Shown here one piece after another: positions 51,907-61,159 of a stretch of 64,000 bases of DNA. The position numbers and the translations under genes are program-made. Source of the stretch: Methylococcaceae bacterium UBA975 (lineage in GTDB: Bacteria > Pseudomonadota > Gammaproteobacteria > Methylococcales > Cycloclasticaceae); the NCBI GenBank assembly GCA_002292375.1, contig DBBV01000006.1, positions 246,976 to 310,975 on the forward strand, in the 5' to 3' direction. Each line of letters begins with the position of its first letter. Within the stretch, counting starts at the first letter, position 1. The notes beneath the pieces were generated by a model that saw only the letters and a list, made by a program, of their open reading frames with translations, had not been told where the DNA came from and did no database searches.

Positions 51907-53367
51907 ATGTTAATATTTGAGCACTCTCATGAAGGGCGGGCGTCTAACGCTCAGCTTTCCGCTGAGGTTCCGATGCCAGCCAGTCTGCCAGCTAGCGCCT
52001 TAAGAACCAGCAAGCCGTTGTTGCCAGAAGTATCAGAAATGCAAGTGGTTCGACACTTTACCCGATTGTCGCAAAAAAACTTTTCCATTGATACGCACTT
52101 CTACCCACTGGGTTCTTGCACCATGAAGTACAACCCACGGGCGTGCAATACCTTGGCCAGTTTGCCTGAATTTACTGGCCGGCACCCACTGGGGCCAAGC
52201 TTGCATGGACAAGGTTTTTTGGCCTGCATGTTTGAACTGCAAGAAATGCTCAAAGAAGTAACCGGTATGAAAGCCGTCTCATTATCGCCCGCTGCCGGTG
52301 CACAAGGTGAGTTCGCTGGGGTGGCGATGATTAAAGCCTACCACGACTCACGTAACGACACCGCACGTTGTGAAATATTGGTACCCGATGCCGCACATGG
52401 CACTAACCCTGCCTCAGCGGTGATGTGTGGATATAAAGTGCGTGAAATCCCCACCGGTAAAAATGGCGATGTAGACTTAGAGGCACTTAAAAAAGCTGTA
52501 GGCCCGCACACCGCAGGCATTATGCTCACCAACCCCAGTACATTAGGGGTGTTTGACCGTAAGATTAAAGACATTGCCGACACGGTACACCAGGCCGGCG
52601 GTTTACTGTATTACGATGGGGCTAATTTAAACGCGATTTTGGGTAAAGTTCGTCCCGGTGATATGGGCTTTGATGTGATTCATATGAACTTGCATAAAAC
52701 CTTTTCAACCCCGCACGGCGGTGGTGGCCCTGGCGCGGGTCCAGTGGGTGTGAGTGAACGTTTAAAACCCTACTTGCCGGTGCCGATGATCGCGCAAAAA
52801 GGCGAAACGTATGTGTTAATAGATGAGCAAGATTGCCCGCAAACCATTGGCCGTATGTCAGCTTTTGCAGGCAATGCAGGGGTGTTATTACGCGCTTATA
52901 TTTACGCTAAAATGCTGGGTCGTGAGGGTATGTCACGGGTTGCAGACTACGCCACGCTGAATGCCAATTATTTGCTCAAGCGTTTAATGGCAGTGGGTTA
53001 TCAAGCGGCTTACCCTGATCGTCGTGCCACCCATGAGTTTATTTTAACGCTTAAAAAACAGGCTAAAGAACACAATGTTACCGCCATGGATGTCGCCAAG
53101 CGACTATTGGATTATGACTTCCACGCGCCGACTACCTACTTTCCCTTATTGATTGCTGAGTGCTTATTAATTGAGCCAACCGAAACAGAGGCAAAAGAAA
53201 CCTTGGATGGTTTTATCGATACCATGGCCATTATTTTAGAAGAAGCTAAAACAGACGGGGCGATGTTAAAACAAGCCCCTTACAAACTGCCCGTTAGGCG
53301 GCTGGACGATGTAAAAGCAGTTAAGCAACTGGACGTGGTTTGGACAAACAAAGAGGAATCAGCATGA
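51907..53367 (+). CDS. gcvPB: Glycine dehydrogenase (decarboxylating) subunit 2
   Basis: The PLP-binding half of the P protein. The 486-residue protein has FYPLGSCTMKYNPR, SLSPAAGAQGEFAGVAMIKAY, PDAAHGTNPASAVMCGYKV, LLYYDGANLNAILG and the Schiff-base lysine in HMNLHKTFSTPHGGGGPGAGP. It overlaps the PfkB kinase start by 4 bases (ATGA), indicating translational coupling. It completes the gcvT-H-PA-(tpx)-PB operon. Confidence 0.96.
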   Translation: MLIFEHSHEGRASNAQLSAEVPMPASLPASALRTSKPLLPEVSEMQVVRHFTRLSQKNFSIDTHFYPLGSCTMKYNPRACNTLASLPEFTGRHPLGPSLHGQGFLACMFELQEMLKEVTGMKAVSLSPAAGAQGEFAGVAMIKAYHDSRNDTARCEILVPDAAHGTNPASAVMCGYKVREIPTGKNGDVDLEALKKAVGPHTAGIMLTNPSTLGVFDRKIKDIADTVHQAGGLLYYDGANLNAILGKVRPGDMGFDVIHMNLHKTFSTPHGGGGPGAGPVGVSERLKPYLPVPMIAQKGETYVLIDEQDCPQTIGRMSAFAGNAGVLLRAYIYAKMLGREGMSRVADYATLNANYLLKRLMAVGYQAAYPDRRATHEFILTLKKQAKEHNVTAMDVAKRLLDYDFHAPTTYFPLLIAECLLIEPTETEAKETLDGFIDTMAIILEEAKTDGAMLKQAPYKLPVRRLDDVKAVKQLDVVWTNKEESA

Positions 53368-54359
53368 CTGCTTTACACCCAAAGGGCGTAAGTTCCGTAG
53401 AAGCTGATGAAAAAAAACATCAACCTAACTCAGCTTTAGTTTGCGGTTCGATGGCGTTTGATACCATCATGGTCTTTCCCGATAAGTTCCAAAACCACAT
53501 CCTGCCCGATAAAGTACATATGCTGAATGTATCCTTTTTTGTGCCCCAGTTACGGCGTGAGTTTGGTGGTTGTGCTGGCAACATCGCGTATAACTTACAC
53601 CTATTAGGTGAAAACGCCTTGCCAATGGCTACCGTAGGGCAAGACTTTGGACCCTATGCTGATTGGATGGCGAAAACCGGGGTAAACCAACGCTACTTAA
53701 CGGTACTGGACGATGAGTTTACTGGCCAAGCCTATATCACCACCGATATGGATGACAACCAAATTACTGCCTTTCACCCGGGTGCGATGGGACGTTCAGA
53801 AGTCAACAAAGTACCTGCCGATGCGGGTATAAAAATAGGCATTGTTTCACCCGATGGTAAAGCGGGCATGGTCGAGCACGCCGAACAATTTGTAGCCGCA
53901 GGCATCCCCTTTATTTTTGACCCCGGTCAAGGCATGCCGATGTTTGATGGTGACGAGCTTAAAGTCTTTATCAAGCAAGCGACCTGGGTGACGTTAAATG
54001 ACTATGAAGCCGCCATGCTGCAAGAAAAAACAGGTCTTTCACCGCATGAAATAGCAGAGCAAGTCGAGGCCCTAATTATTACTAAAGGTGCCGAAGGCTC
54101 ATTGATTTATACCGGTGGTAAACGGCTAAATATACCGGCTGCAAAGGCTGTAGCCGTTGTTGACCCAACCGGCTGTGGTGATGCCTATCGTGGTGGTTTG
54201 CTGTACGGCTTATTGAATGGTTTGGATTGGAAGGTAACTGGCCGTATCGCTGGCTTAATGGGCGCGATTAAAATTGCCCATGCCGGCACGCAAAACCATG
54301 TTGTGACCTTAGATGAGCTTAAAGCGCAATATGCGGAACAGTTTGGTGGGGCGTTTTAA
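53364..54359 (+). CDS. PfkB family carbohydrate/nucleoside kinase
   Basis: About 331 residues of the ribokinase/PfkB family, with an N-terminal lid and substrate segment (VCGSMAFDTIMVFPDKF, FGGCAGNIAYNLHLLGENALPMATVG) and the anion-hole/catalytic motif DPTGCGDAYRGGLLYGLL with its Asp. It resembles the adenosine-kinase-like branch, but the substrate is not determined. GAGGAATC precedes the ATG, and it overlaps gcvPB by 4 bases, so it is the last gene of the gcv operon. Adenosine salvage linked to one-carbon turnover would fit, but this is speculation. Confidence 0.82.
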   Translation: MTALHPKGVSSVEADEKKHQPNSALVCGSMAFDTIMVFPDKFQNHILPDKVHMLNVSFFVPQLRREFGGCAGNIAYNLHLLGENALPMATVGQDFGPYADWMAKTGVNQRYLTVLDDEFTGQAYITTDMDDNQITAFHPGAMGRSEVNKVPADAGIKIGIVSPDGKAGMVEHAEQFVAAGIPFIFDPGQGMPMFDGDELKVFIKQATWVTLNDYEAAMLQEKTGLSPHEIAEQVEALIITKGAEGSLIYTGGKRLNIPAAKAVAVVDPTGCGDAYRGGLLYGLLNGLDWKVTGRIAGLMGAIKIAHAGTQNHVVTLDELKAQYAEQFGGAF

Positions 54360-54387
54360 GGGAGAGGTTTACATCGCCCCGTGGTCT

Positions 54388-56082
54388 TTAACATCCACCA
54401 CGCATTACTTGAATTAGTTTTACTAAGTTTTCAGGCAGGTGGTTTCCGCGCCAGGCTATATGGTGATCTGGGCGAACGAGCAGCAATGGAACATCATAAG
54501 TGCTCACATTAGATTCGCCAGCTAAATCAATAACCGTCAGTGGAAACGCCATCGTTTTTGCTGCTTCTGTAAGGGCTGAGGTGTCAATAGACGGGTCACA
54601 GCTCAGCAAGGTATAGTCTGGCCCTAACGCGTCAAAAAGAGAACGGCCATCGTCTAACCAGATATGCGGTACTCGACAACCTGGACAGGTTGATGGCGTA
54701 TAGGTGCCTATTGTGTAGGTGGGGGCTGTTCCTTCGTCGTAGGCTATGATGGGTGAGTTCTCATAAAAATAGCCGAAGTTTAAACCGATACAAGCAAACT
54801 GAGGCGCATCGGTTTGCATCATATATTGCCCTATCTTCTCACGCAGTGCCTGGCCTTCTTCGGTGGCTTCTTCAATGCTAGCAGGGATGGATAAGTTATT
54901 GTTTTTCCGAATATTCATCGCAATTGATGATACTTGATCTAGAATAGGTCGCCGTTCGGATTCAAAGGATCGAAGTATATTTTTATCGCCCCAACCGTTG
55001 ATGACAGATGCTAATTTCCAGCCCAAGTTTACAGCATCGGCTATACCCGCATTCATGCCATACCCCGCCATGGGTATCCAATTATGTGCTGCGTCGCCCA
55101 AAATAAAAACATGACCAACAGAAAATTTATCGGCCAATAAGCGGCGCCCACCCCAAGGCTTTTTAGTGTGAATGGTAAAGTCGATATCGCCTCCGATACA
55201 CGCTCGAACAGCTTGCTCCCAGTCAAAAGTATCTGGATCAGGTTTTTTTGAAAAAACCGAATGCACCACCCATTCGTCTTTACCGTCTAGAGCAACGATC
55301 ATGCCGGGTTGGCGTGGGCTGATGACCCAATACATCCAAGCGGGCTTGCTGGGTATTTTATCCAGTAAATTGGGCGCTGTAATGGTCGCCATCATCGCGT
55401 GCATCAAATTGTCGTCGCCGTGTAATTGAATACCCAACGTTTTGCGCACCATACTGCTCGCGCCATCACAACCGGCGACATAGGTGGCATCAAAGGTCAG
55501 TGTTTCACCCGTCTTTAAATCGGTACCGCTGACGCGTGTAAAACCATCCATTTCAGTAATGCTATCGGCGTGAAAGTCAGAAATGATGGTTAATTTTTCA
55601 AAGCTTGTCGCGTGTTTAAATAAAACAGGTTCAAGGTAAAGTTGATTTATTCGATGCGGTGGTTCAGGTGTTGGCCAACCGCCATCGGCATAGCCTTTGT
55701 CATTAAAACGATTTTCACGCGATGGAATACGCACGCGGCCCAATTCATAACCAAATAAACTGGTGGTATAAGAAACATCATGTGGGTAATCAGAGGGTAA
55801 GCCGCAGGTGTCGCGGATGTTGTCGGCAACGCCAAGCCGTCTAAATACTTCCATAGAACGTGCTGCTACGTGATTGCAACGGGGGTCAGGTGCTTCAAAC
55901 GCGGCCCGTTGCTCAACAATTAATGTCTCTACCCCGCGAGAAGCTAACTCCATGCCTAAGGTTAAACCCACGGGGCCGCCGCCAATTATCAGCACAGGCA
56001 CCTTACGAATCAATGGATCAGGCTTATTGATACGTGTTTTCCGCTTCGTTGCTTTTATAGGGTTTATTTTTTCTCCTATCAC
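54388..56082 (-). CDS. FAD-dependent aromatic hydroxylase-like monooxygenase
   Basis: A 564-residue class A flavoprotein monooxygenase of the PheA/TfdB/MhpA type. It has the GXGXXG fold VLIIGGGPVGLTLGMELASRG, the DG motif YVAGCDGASSMVRKTLG, the FAD motif VFILGDAAHNWIPMAGYGMNAGIADAVNLGWKLA and a C-terminal thioredoxin-like domain ending VRPDHHIAWRGNHLPE. Members hydroxylate phenols or polyketides with NAD(P)H and oxygen. The substrate is unknown. The carboxymuconolactone-decarboxylase-like gene upstream on the same strand suggests aromatic-compound metabolism. Confidence 0.86.
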   Translation of the reverse strand: MIGEKINPIKATKRKTRINKPDPLIRKVPVLIIGGGPVGLTLGMELASRGVETLIVEQRAAFEAPDPRCNHVAARSMEVFRRLGVADNIRDTCGLPSDYPHDVSYTTSLFGYELGRVRIPSRENRFNDKGYADGGWPTPEPPHRINQLYLEPVLFKHATSFEKLTIISDFHADSITEMDGFTRVSGTDLKTGETLTFDATYVAGCDGASSMVRKTLGIQLHGDDNLMHAMMATITAPNLLDKIPSKPAWMYWVISPRQPGMIVALDGKDEWVVHSVFSKKPDPDTFDWEQAVRACIGGDIDFTIHTKKPWGGRRLLADKFSVGHVFILGDAAHNWIPMAGYGMNAGIADAVNLGWKLASVINGWGDKNILRSFESERRPILDQVSSIAMNIRKNNNLSIPASIEEATEEGQALREKIGQYMMQTDAPQFACIGLNFGYFYENSPIIAYDEGTAPTYTIGTYTPSTCPGCRVPHIWLDDGRSLFDALGPDYTLLSCDPSIDTSALTEAAKTMAFPLTVIDLAGESNVSTYDVPLLLVRPDHHIAWRGNHLPENLVKLIQVMRGGC

Positions 56083-56210
56083 AGTCCATCCTTGTTTTAT
56101 TAATCATCTAAACCGCGAACGGTTCCTTTTTGCATTGCCAACAACCAACGGCTTAAATTTTAACAGTACTCAGTGGGCCCCTTATAAAACCAAACCGGCC
56201 TTTAAGGAAC

Positions 56211-56807
56211 TTAAACATGCTTACCCACTTCCCAGCCCTTATCAGCTATTAACTGTTCTGCTAGATGCAGTGGCTCGTCTTCGAGTGGGGTTGCCATCGA
56301 GTCATTCCAGCGATTAAAAAAGCCAAACATACCGATAACACCGAGTATTTCGACAATATCTTCATCCGCCCAATGTTGGCTTAGTGCATCGTACATCTTA
56401 TCAGTTACATCATTCGGAACAGAGGCCGCTGCCAGTGCAAAATCTAACGCAATCCGTTCCTTGTCACTAAATAAAGGGCTGGTGTTATAGCAGTAGACAT
56501 CTCTGAGTTTTTCTTCGCTAATGCCGAAACGTGTGGCACTAACAGAGGTGTGTGCCTTGCAATATTGACAACCTGCCGCTTGACTAGCGACGTGGGCAAT
56601 AAGGCGTTTAAAGCCAAGGTCAACGTGGCCCTTGGGTGAGAAGACGGCTTTATTCATTTGGATTACCGCTTTTGCGATGGCGGGAACACGCTGCATGGTG
56701 AGTAAACTATTGGGTACAAACCCCAGTGTTTTTACAAAGTGATTAAACTCTTCTTTTAATTCAAGGTCCTGGCAATCAGCTAGGGCTAATGGTTGCATTC
56801 TGGACAT
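56211..56807 (-). CDS. Carboxymuconolactone decarboxylase/AhpD family protein
   Basis: About 198 residues of the CMD/AhpD-like fold. The motif AAGCQYCKAHTSVSATRFG holds the CxxC and following His of AhpD-type peroxidase members, which argues for a redox or peroxidase role over a true decarboxylase. FGFFNRWNDSMATPLE is typical of the peroxidase-related group. AGGGAG before the ATG at 56807 fixes the start, shorter than the open frame. It is 128 bases upstream of the FAD monooxygenase on the same strand and possibly co-transcribed. Confidence 0.85.
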   Translation of the reverse strand: MSRMQPLALADCQDLELKEEFNHFVKTLGFVPNSLLTMQRVPAIAKAVIQMNKAVFSPKGHVDLGFKRLIAHVASQAAGCQYCKAHTSVSATRFGISEEKLRDVYCYNTSPLFSDKERIALDFALAAASVPNDVTDKMYDALSQHWADEDIVEILGVIGMFGFFNRWNDSMATPLEDEPLHLAEQLIADKGWEVGKHV

Positions 56808-57030
56808 ATTGACTCCCTGAGTTGAGCTTCTATTAAGCATACCAAGGGGCATACCAGATTGGTATAGCAAATGTATTTAAGCCTGCTGCGGAAAAATATG
56901 AATAGGTGTCACCCGTTGTTTAGGTAAGCAAAACGAGCTTAGCCTTGAGTGACAGAGAAGGGGGGTACATAAAGGCGTGACTTAAGTTGGGTCTGCTTTG
57001 TATGGAGTGGTCAGGTGGTTTTTAGAGAGC

Positions 57031-57228
57031 TTATTCGGAGTTTTTTTTAAACGATTTAGCTATCGCTGACCCGTACTCAGTTTCTTGCTCACGCCCAGCT
57101 TGTTCTTGTTGGCGCTCAATTTCACGAGCCTTAGCTCGGAGCGGATTCGACCCCATGTCCTCTTGCCCGTCGCAGCCAATCAAGGCTAAGCTCGTTATGG
57201 TTACTAATAATATGATTTTACAGTTCAT
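57031..57228 (-). CDS. Small lipoprotein of unknown function
   Basis: A 65-residue protein with a lipoprotein signal peptide (MNCKIILLVTITSLALIGC) whose lipobox is LIGC. Mature lipidation would be at Cys19. The remainder is charged and helical (AREIERQQEQAGREQETEYG). No family is recognised. It lies alone with small gaps on both sides. Confidence 0.7.
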   Translation of the reverse strand: MNCKIILLVTITSLALIGCDGQEDMGSNPLRAKAREIERQQEQAGREQETEYGSAIAKSFKKNSE

Positions 57229-57324
57229 GGTTTCTTGTTGTTATAAGTAAATGTCATGTTACTCAGTGTTACTTTAATTCTCGCTAGGTTTTGAGCATCT
57301 GGCAAGTAAATAATTGATTAAGCG

Positions 57325-57468
57325 TTAATCAGCCGTTTTATCCGCTGCCTCAAGTTTGGCGCGCTCTGCTTTGGATAGGTATTTGGGTTTGTGGTTTGGG
57401 TTGAGTTTTGCTTTGGCTTTTTTGAGCCTTTTGTTGAAAAGGTTTTGAATTTTTTTTTGTCTATTCAT
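57325..57468 (-). CDS. DUF2986 family small basic protein
   Basis: A 47-residue, very basic protein in an otherwise blank stretch. It begins MNRQKKIQNLFNKRLKKAK, continues KLNPNHKPKYLSKAERAKLE and ends AADKTAD. This matches the DUF2986 family seen in Vibrio and relatives, of unknown function, with the PKYLSKAERAKLE core as signature. There is no clear ribosome binding site. The rest of the 57229-57774 gap shows only a possible remnant near 57.6 kb. Confidence 0.72.
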   Translation of the reverse strand: MNRQKKIQNLFNKRLKKAKAKLNPNHKPKYLSKAERAKLEAADKTAD

Positions 57469-57618
57469 GTTTGGCGGTACTTATTTAACGGTGCTTATTT
57501 AAAGGTACTTAGGTTGTTAAAACGTGCTGACAATTGGGTTGTTGTTTGTAAGCGCGATTGTCAGGCACTTGACGTTGACATAACTTTAACAATAATCATA
57601 ATCTACTTTAATTGCCAT

Positions 57619-57669
57619 CTTAGATGAGCTCAAGGCCTAATATGCAGGGTCTTTGGTAGGCGCTGTAAA
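57619..57669 (+). pseudogene. Possible remnant of a PfkB-kinase 3' end
   Basis: These 51 bases resemble the last 17 codons of the PfkB gene at 54308-54359. The frame gives LDELKA, a stop where Gln is coded, then YAG and GA near the end. Identity is roughly two thirds over a short span, so chance is not excluded. If real, it is a decayed duplicate fragment with a CAA to TAA change. Confidence 0.3.
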
Positions 57670-57774
57670 AACTAACATGTCGGCTCCAGCGAACAGCAGC
57701 ATACCGTTCACTGAAACCGATAGTGGTTTGGCCAATTTATTGGTTCGAGACCTTCAAAGCCACTTATGTTACGT

Positions 57775-59922
57775 TCATGCTAAGTCGAAGCGGTCCAAAT
57801 TCATCACCTTAACCCAAGCCGCGACGAAGTCTTTGAAGAATCTCTCCGTGCCGTCGGTGCTGGCGTATACCTCGGCATAGGCGCGCAACACGGAATTGGA
57901 ACCGAAAATTAGGTCGTTGCGGGTACCGGTGTAACTCACCTTGCCGCTGTTTCGATCCCGGCCTTCAAACACTTCAGCCTCGCTGTTTGTTGCTGTCCAT
58001 TCTGTGCCCATGTTAAGTAGGTTGACAAAAAAGTCATTGCTCAGCACGCCGACTTTGTCGGTGAACACGCCGTGTTGGCTACCGTCGTAGTTGGCGCCGA
58101 GTACACGCAGGCCGCCGACCAGTACAGTCAGTTCGGGTGCGGTCAGTGTTAGTAACTGAGCACGATCGATTAACAGGGCCTCGGTTGGCGCGCCTATCTT
58201 GCCCTTTTTGTAGTTGCGAAAGCCATCGGCTATCGGTTCGAGTGGCGCAAATGATTCAATATCAGTTTGTGCCTGTGTGGCATCCACGCGACCAGCTGCG
58301 AAAGGCACATTCACCGTTACACCAGCGGCCTTGGCGGCTTGCTCAACGCCAAAGTTACCAGTCAACACAATCATGTCGGCTAACGATACCTTGTTGGATG
58401 CCTTTTGGATATCGACCAGCTTGCGCAGCGTCTGAACAGCATTTTTGTTAACTGCCCAGTCCTTTTGCGGGGCTAAGGCCAGGCGTGCGCCGTTGGCACC
58501 CCCGCGCTTGTCGCCACCACGAAAGGTGGAGGCGGAGGCCCATGCCACACTCACAAGTTCGCCCACTGATAGGCCGGAAGCAGCAATTTTTGCCTTGGCA
58601 TCAGCGATGTCTGCGGTCGTTGGTTTATGGCTAGCTGCTGGCAGTGGGTCTTGCCAGAGCAGATCTTCTTTTGGCACTTCGGGGCCAAGGTAACGCGACT
58701 TCGGACCCATATCACGGTGGGTCAGTTTGAACCAAGCGCGGGCAAAGGCTTCTGCAAAGGTTTGTGGGTCGTCGAGGAAGCGCTTGGATATTTTGCCGAA
58801 TTCCGGGTCGAAGCGTAGGGTTAGGTCGGTGGTGAGCATCGTGGGTTTGTGCATTTTTCCTGGCACATGCGCATCGGGGATGATCTCCGGTGCATTCGTT
58901 GCAATCCACTGCTTGGCACCACCAGGTGATTGGGTAAGCTCCCATTCGTACTTGAACAGGTTCTCGAAGAAGTTGTTACTCCATAGTGCTGGGGTCTTGG
59001 TCCAAGTTACCTCTAAGCCGCTAGAGACGGTGTCCTTGCCGTGGCCTTGTCCAAAATTGCTATGCCAGCCCAAGCCTTGCTTCTCGATAGCGGCAGCTTC
59101 AGGTTCAGGGCCTTTGTGCGATTCGGGTGCGGCGCCATGCGCTTTACCGAACGTGTGACCACCAGCGATCAGTGCGACGATCTCTTCGTCGTCCATGGCC
59201 ATGCGATTGAACGTGGCGCGGATGTCTTTGGCGGCAGCCATGTAATCACCGCTGGCATTCGGGCCCTCAGGATTGACATAAATTAGGCCCATATGGGTGG
59301 CAGCGAGGTTGTGATCCAGTTCGCGGTCACCATGGAAACGCTTACCATCGTCTAACCATTGGGTTTCGGCACCCCAGTTTGGGTCCATATCGGGTTCCCA
59401 AACATCTTCACGCCCGCAAGCGAAGCCAAAAGTACGAAAGCCCATCGATTCTAAAGCGACGTTACCGGTGAGGACAAAAAGGTCAGCCCAAGAAATTTTT
59501 TGACCATATTTTTGTTTGATAGGCCAAAGCAGGCGGCGTGACTTGTCGATATTGACGTTGTCGGGCCAAGAATTGAGCGGCGCAAAACGTTGCTGCCCAC
59601 GGCCACCGCCGCCACGCCCGTCGAGGGTCCGATAGGTGCCGGTCGCGTGCCAAGCCATGCGAACCATCTGTGGGCCATAGTGGCCAAAGTCGGCTGGCCA
59701 CCAGTCTTGGCTGTCGGTCATAAGCTTTACTAAGTCGGCTTTGAGCGCCTTGTAATCAAGCTTCTTAAACTCTTTGGCGTAGTCGAAACCTTCGTCTAGT
59801 GGATCAGACTTGTTCGAGTGTTGGTTTAGCAGATCCACTCGCAACTGATTAGGCCACCAGTCTTTGTTCGTGGTGCCACCACCGGCGGCATGATGGAAAG
59901 GGCATTTGGATTCACTTGACAT
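57775..59922 (-). CDS. katG: Catalase-peroxidase KatG
   Basis: A haem enzyme that breaks down hydrogen peroxide. The 715-residue protein has both peroxidase-like halves. The distal triad Arg88-Trp91-His92 lies in MVRMAWHATGTYR, Trp91 being part of the Met-Tyr-Trp adduct. The adduct Tyr is in LIYVNPEG, the proximal His in IVALIAGGHTFGKAHG, and the C-terminal half has DMIVLTGNFGVEQAAKAAG. G+C is clearly higher than the surroundings (near 60% in sampled lines), which suggests transfer. AGGAGTTAGCAC precedes its ATG. Confidence 0.96.
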   Translation of the reverse strand: MSSESKCPFHHAAGGGTTNKDWWPNQLRVDLLNQHSNKSDPLDEGFDYAKEFKKLDYKALKADLVKLMTDSQDWWPADFGHYGPQMVRMAWHATGTYRTLDGRGGGGRGQQRFAPLNSWPDNVNIDKSRRLLWPIKQKYGQKISWADLFVLTGNVALESMGFRTFGFACGREDVWEPDMDPNWGAETQWLDDGKRFHGDRELDHNLAATHMGLIYVNPEGPNASGDYMAAAKDIRATFNRMAMDDEEIVALIAGGHTFGKAHGAAPESHKGPEPEAAAIEKQGLGWHSNFGQGHGKDTVSSGLEVTWTKTPALWSNNFFENLFKYEWELTQSPGGAKQWIATNAPEIIPDAHVPGKMHKPTMLTTDLTLRFDPEFGKISKRFLDDPQTFAEAFARAWFKLTHRDMGPKSRYLGPEVPKEDLLWQDPLPAASHKPTTADIADAKAKIAASGLSVGELVSVAWASASTFRGGDKRGGANGARLALAPQKDWAVNKNAVQTLRKLVDIQKASNKVSLADMIVLTGNFGVEQAAKAAGVTVNVPFAAGRVDATQAQTDIESFAPLEPIADGFRNYKKGKIGAPTEALLIDRAQLLTLTAPELTVLVGGLRVLGANYDGSQHGVFTDKVGVLSNDFFVNLLNMGTEWTATNSEAEVFEGRDRNSGKVSYTGTRNDLIFGSNSVLRAYAEVYASTDGTERFFKDFVAAWVKVMNLDRFDLA

Positions 59923-60018
59923 GTGCTAACTCCTTTTTATGTGATGGGTCCTTGTGCAGGTGCTTATTGCCCTGCGGGGCATTAGCCAAGAAGCATCAGT
60001 TTCACACAAGCAGTGAAA

Positions 60019-60156
60019 CTGTTTAGCTTGGCTTTAACAAGAAACTTAATCCCCAACCATACCTAAGAGTAAAGTGGGTATAAGTGCATGACAATAAATA
60101 TCAAACAGGGAATAGTTTACGTCTTCTCAACTCAAGTCTAACCTAAAGCCTTGGCT
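60019..60156. repeat. Intergenic repeat, copy A
   Basis: A diverged copy of the element at 62880-63052. It begins CTGTTTAGCTTGGCTTTAAC, contains AAACAGGGAAT and ends CAAGTCTAACCTAAAGCC. Its ends carry imperfect inverted sequences (GGCTTTA with TAAAGCC). It occupies much of the 299-base gap between katG and the DUF2235 gene; the remainder holds GCCCTGCGGGGC, a small palindrome. Confidence 0.55.
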
Positions 60157-60221
60157 TGTACTACAGGTGGCTCAAATGAAAACAACGCCTTAACGACGGG
60201 GTTTATTATGCCTGCTCAAGC

Positions 60222-61136
60222 TTATTTCGGCAGGTTGTTCGGTTTATAGTCCGCAATTTTTTGCATCCGTTGTTTTACCGAAGCGTGTACTGGGTCGGCT
60301 TTTGCTGTTGTGCGTATACGGCTGCCAAAGGCCTTCCATATGCTTTGATATGAATCATGTAACAGGCCGGCAGGGTCTTTTTTTAATTGTTTAATGGCGC
60401 TGGCTTTAAACATTAAACCGTGTGAGTAGGCATGGTCAATCATCCACTGCAAGGCGATATCAGATAAGCCGCTTTCAAGGTAGCCACCGCCCACATCGGA
60501 GTGCACGCCGGAAAACCACATTTGGGTAACCCGCGCTTCTTTAGTCCATTTTAGTACCGGGAAAAATTTGTGCTTTTCATCCAGTGCCATGGCGTGGTAA
60601 CCGGCAACAACACAATCAGGCAGTTTGTGGTCGTTAAAGTCATCATCGGTGGTCGTTTTTACCGTGTCCCATACGCCTAACACCTCAACCGAAATATCAA
60701 AAAAATCACCCCTATTCTTTAACGCATCAGCGCTGTCGGCATCGCGTTTTAAGTAAAGTTGCCAAGCAAGTTCAATATCTCGGGCTTTATGCGGAATACC
60801 GCAGTGTGCAATAAGCCCTGCCAATCGGCGTGCCGCATAAGAGCCTCTGCTAAAGCCAAAAATAAACACCTTATTTTCGTCTGTTGCCCACGCTTTATCG
60901 GCAAACCGTTTTCTCAAAAAGCGATAGGCCCCTAGAATTTGTCGGTCGAGTCCTTTGCCATAAATACCACCGGGAAGGGCTTCCCAGTGTGCAGTTCCTA
61001 CGCCTTCCTCATAGTGCATGACCTGGTTTTGCGCAGAACAGGCGTTTAATAACTTGGCAACATTAGTCAGTGCTGACGCATCAGTATCGTTCCATGTGCC
61101 ATCACAGCCAATAATCAAATGTCGAGTTTTAGCCAC
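60222..61136 (-). CDS. DUF2235 alpha/beta hydrolase (Tle1-like fold)
   Basis: A 304-residue hydrolase of the DUF2235 family, which includes the Tle1 phospholipase effectors of type VI secretion. The nucleophile elbow is FGFSRGSYAARRLAG. The acid-rich segment WFSGVHSDVGGGYLESGLSDIALQWM holds the catalytic Asp and the family signature, and LIIGCDGTWNDTD opens the protein. A signal peptide and transmembrane segment are absent. It starts 24 bases after the lipoprotein gene on the same strand, an arrangement like effector plus immunity lipoprotein, but the type VI link is inference. Confidence 0.85.
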   Translation of the reverse strand: MAKTRHLIIGCDGTWNDTDASALTNVAKLLNACSAQNQVMHYEEGVGTAHWEALPGGIYGKGLDRQILGAYRFLRKRFADKAWATDENKVFIFGFSRGSYAARRLAGLIAHCGIPHKARDIELAWQLYLKRDADSADALKNRGDFFDISVEVLGVWDTVKTTTDDDFNDHKLPDCVVAGYHAMALDEKHKFFPVLKWTKEARVTQMWFSGVHSDVGGGYLESGLSDIALQWMIDHAYSHGLMFKASAIKQLKKDPAGLLHDSYQSIWKAFGSRIRTTAKADPVHASVKQRMQKIADYKPNNLPK

Positions 61137-61159
61137 GTTGTACCCTCCTTTTAACCGTG

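Noticed and set aside
57391..57627. 78-codon plus-strand frame of Phe/Leu-rich sequence
   Set aside because: It is the shadow of the basic DUF2986 gene on the other strand.
59922..60027. Further attC site between repeat A and katG
   Set aside because: GCTAAAC is present but the matching GTT core would fall in the katG ribosome binding region and the stem is weak.
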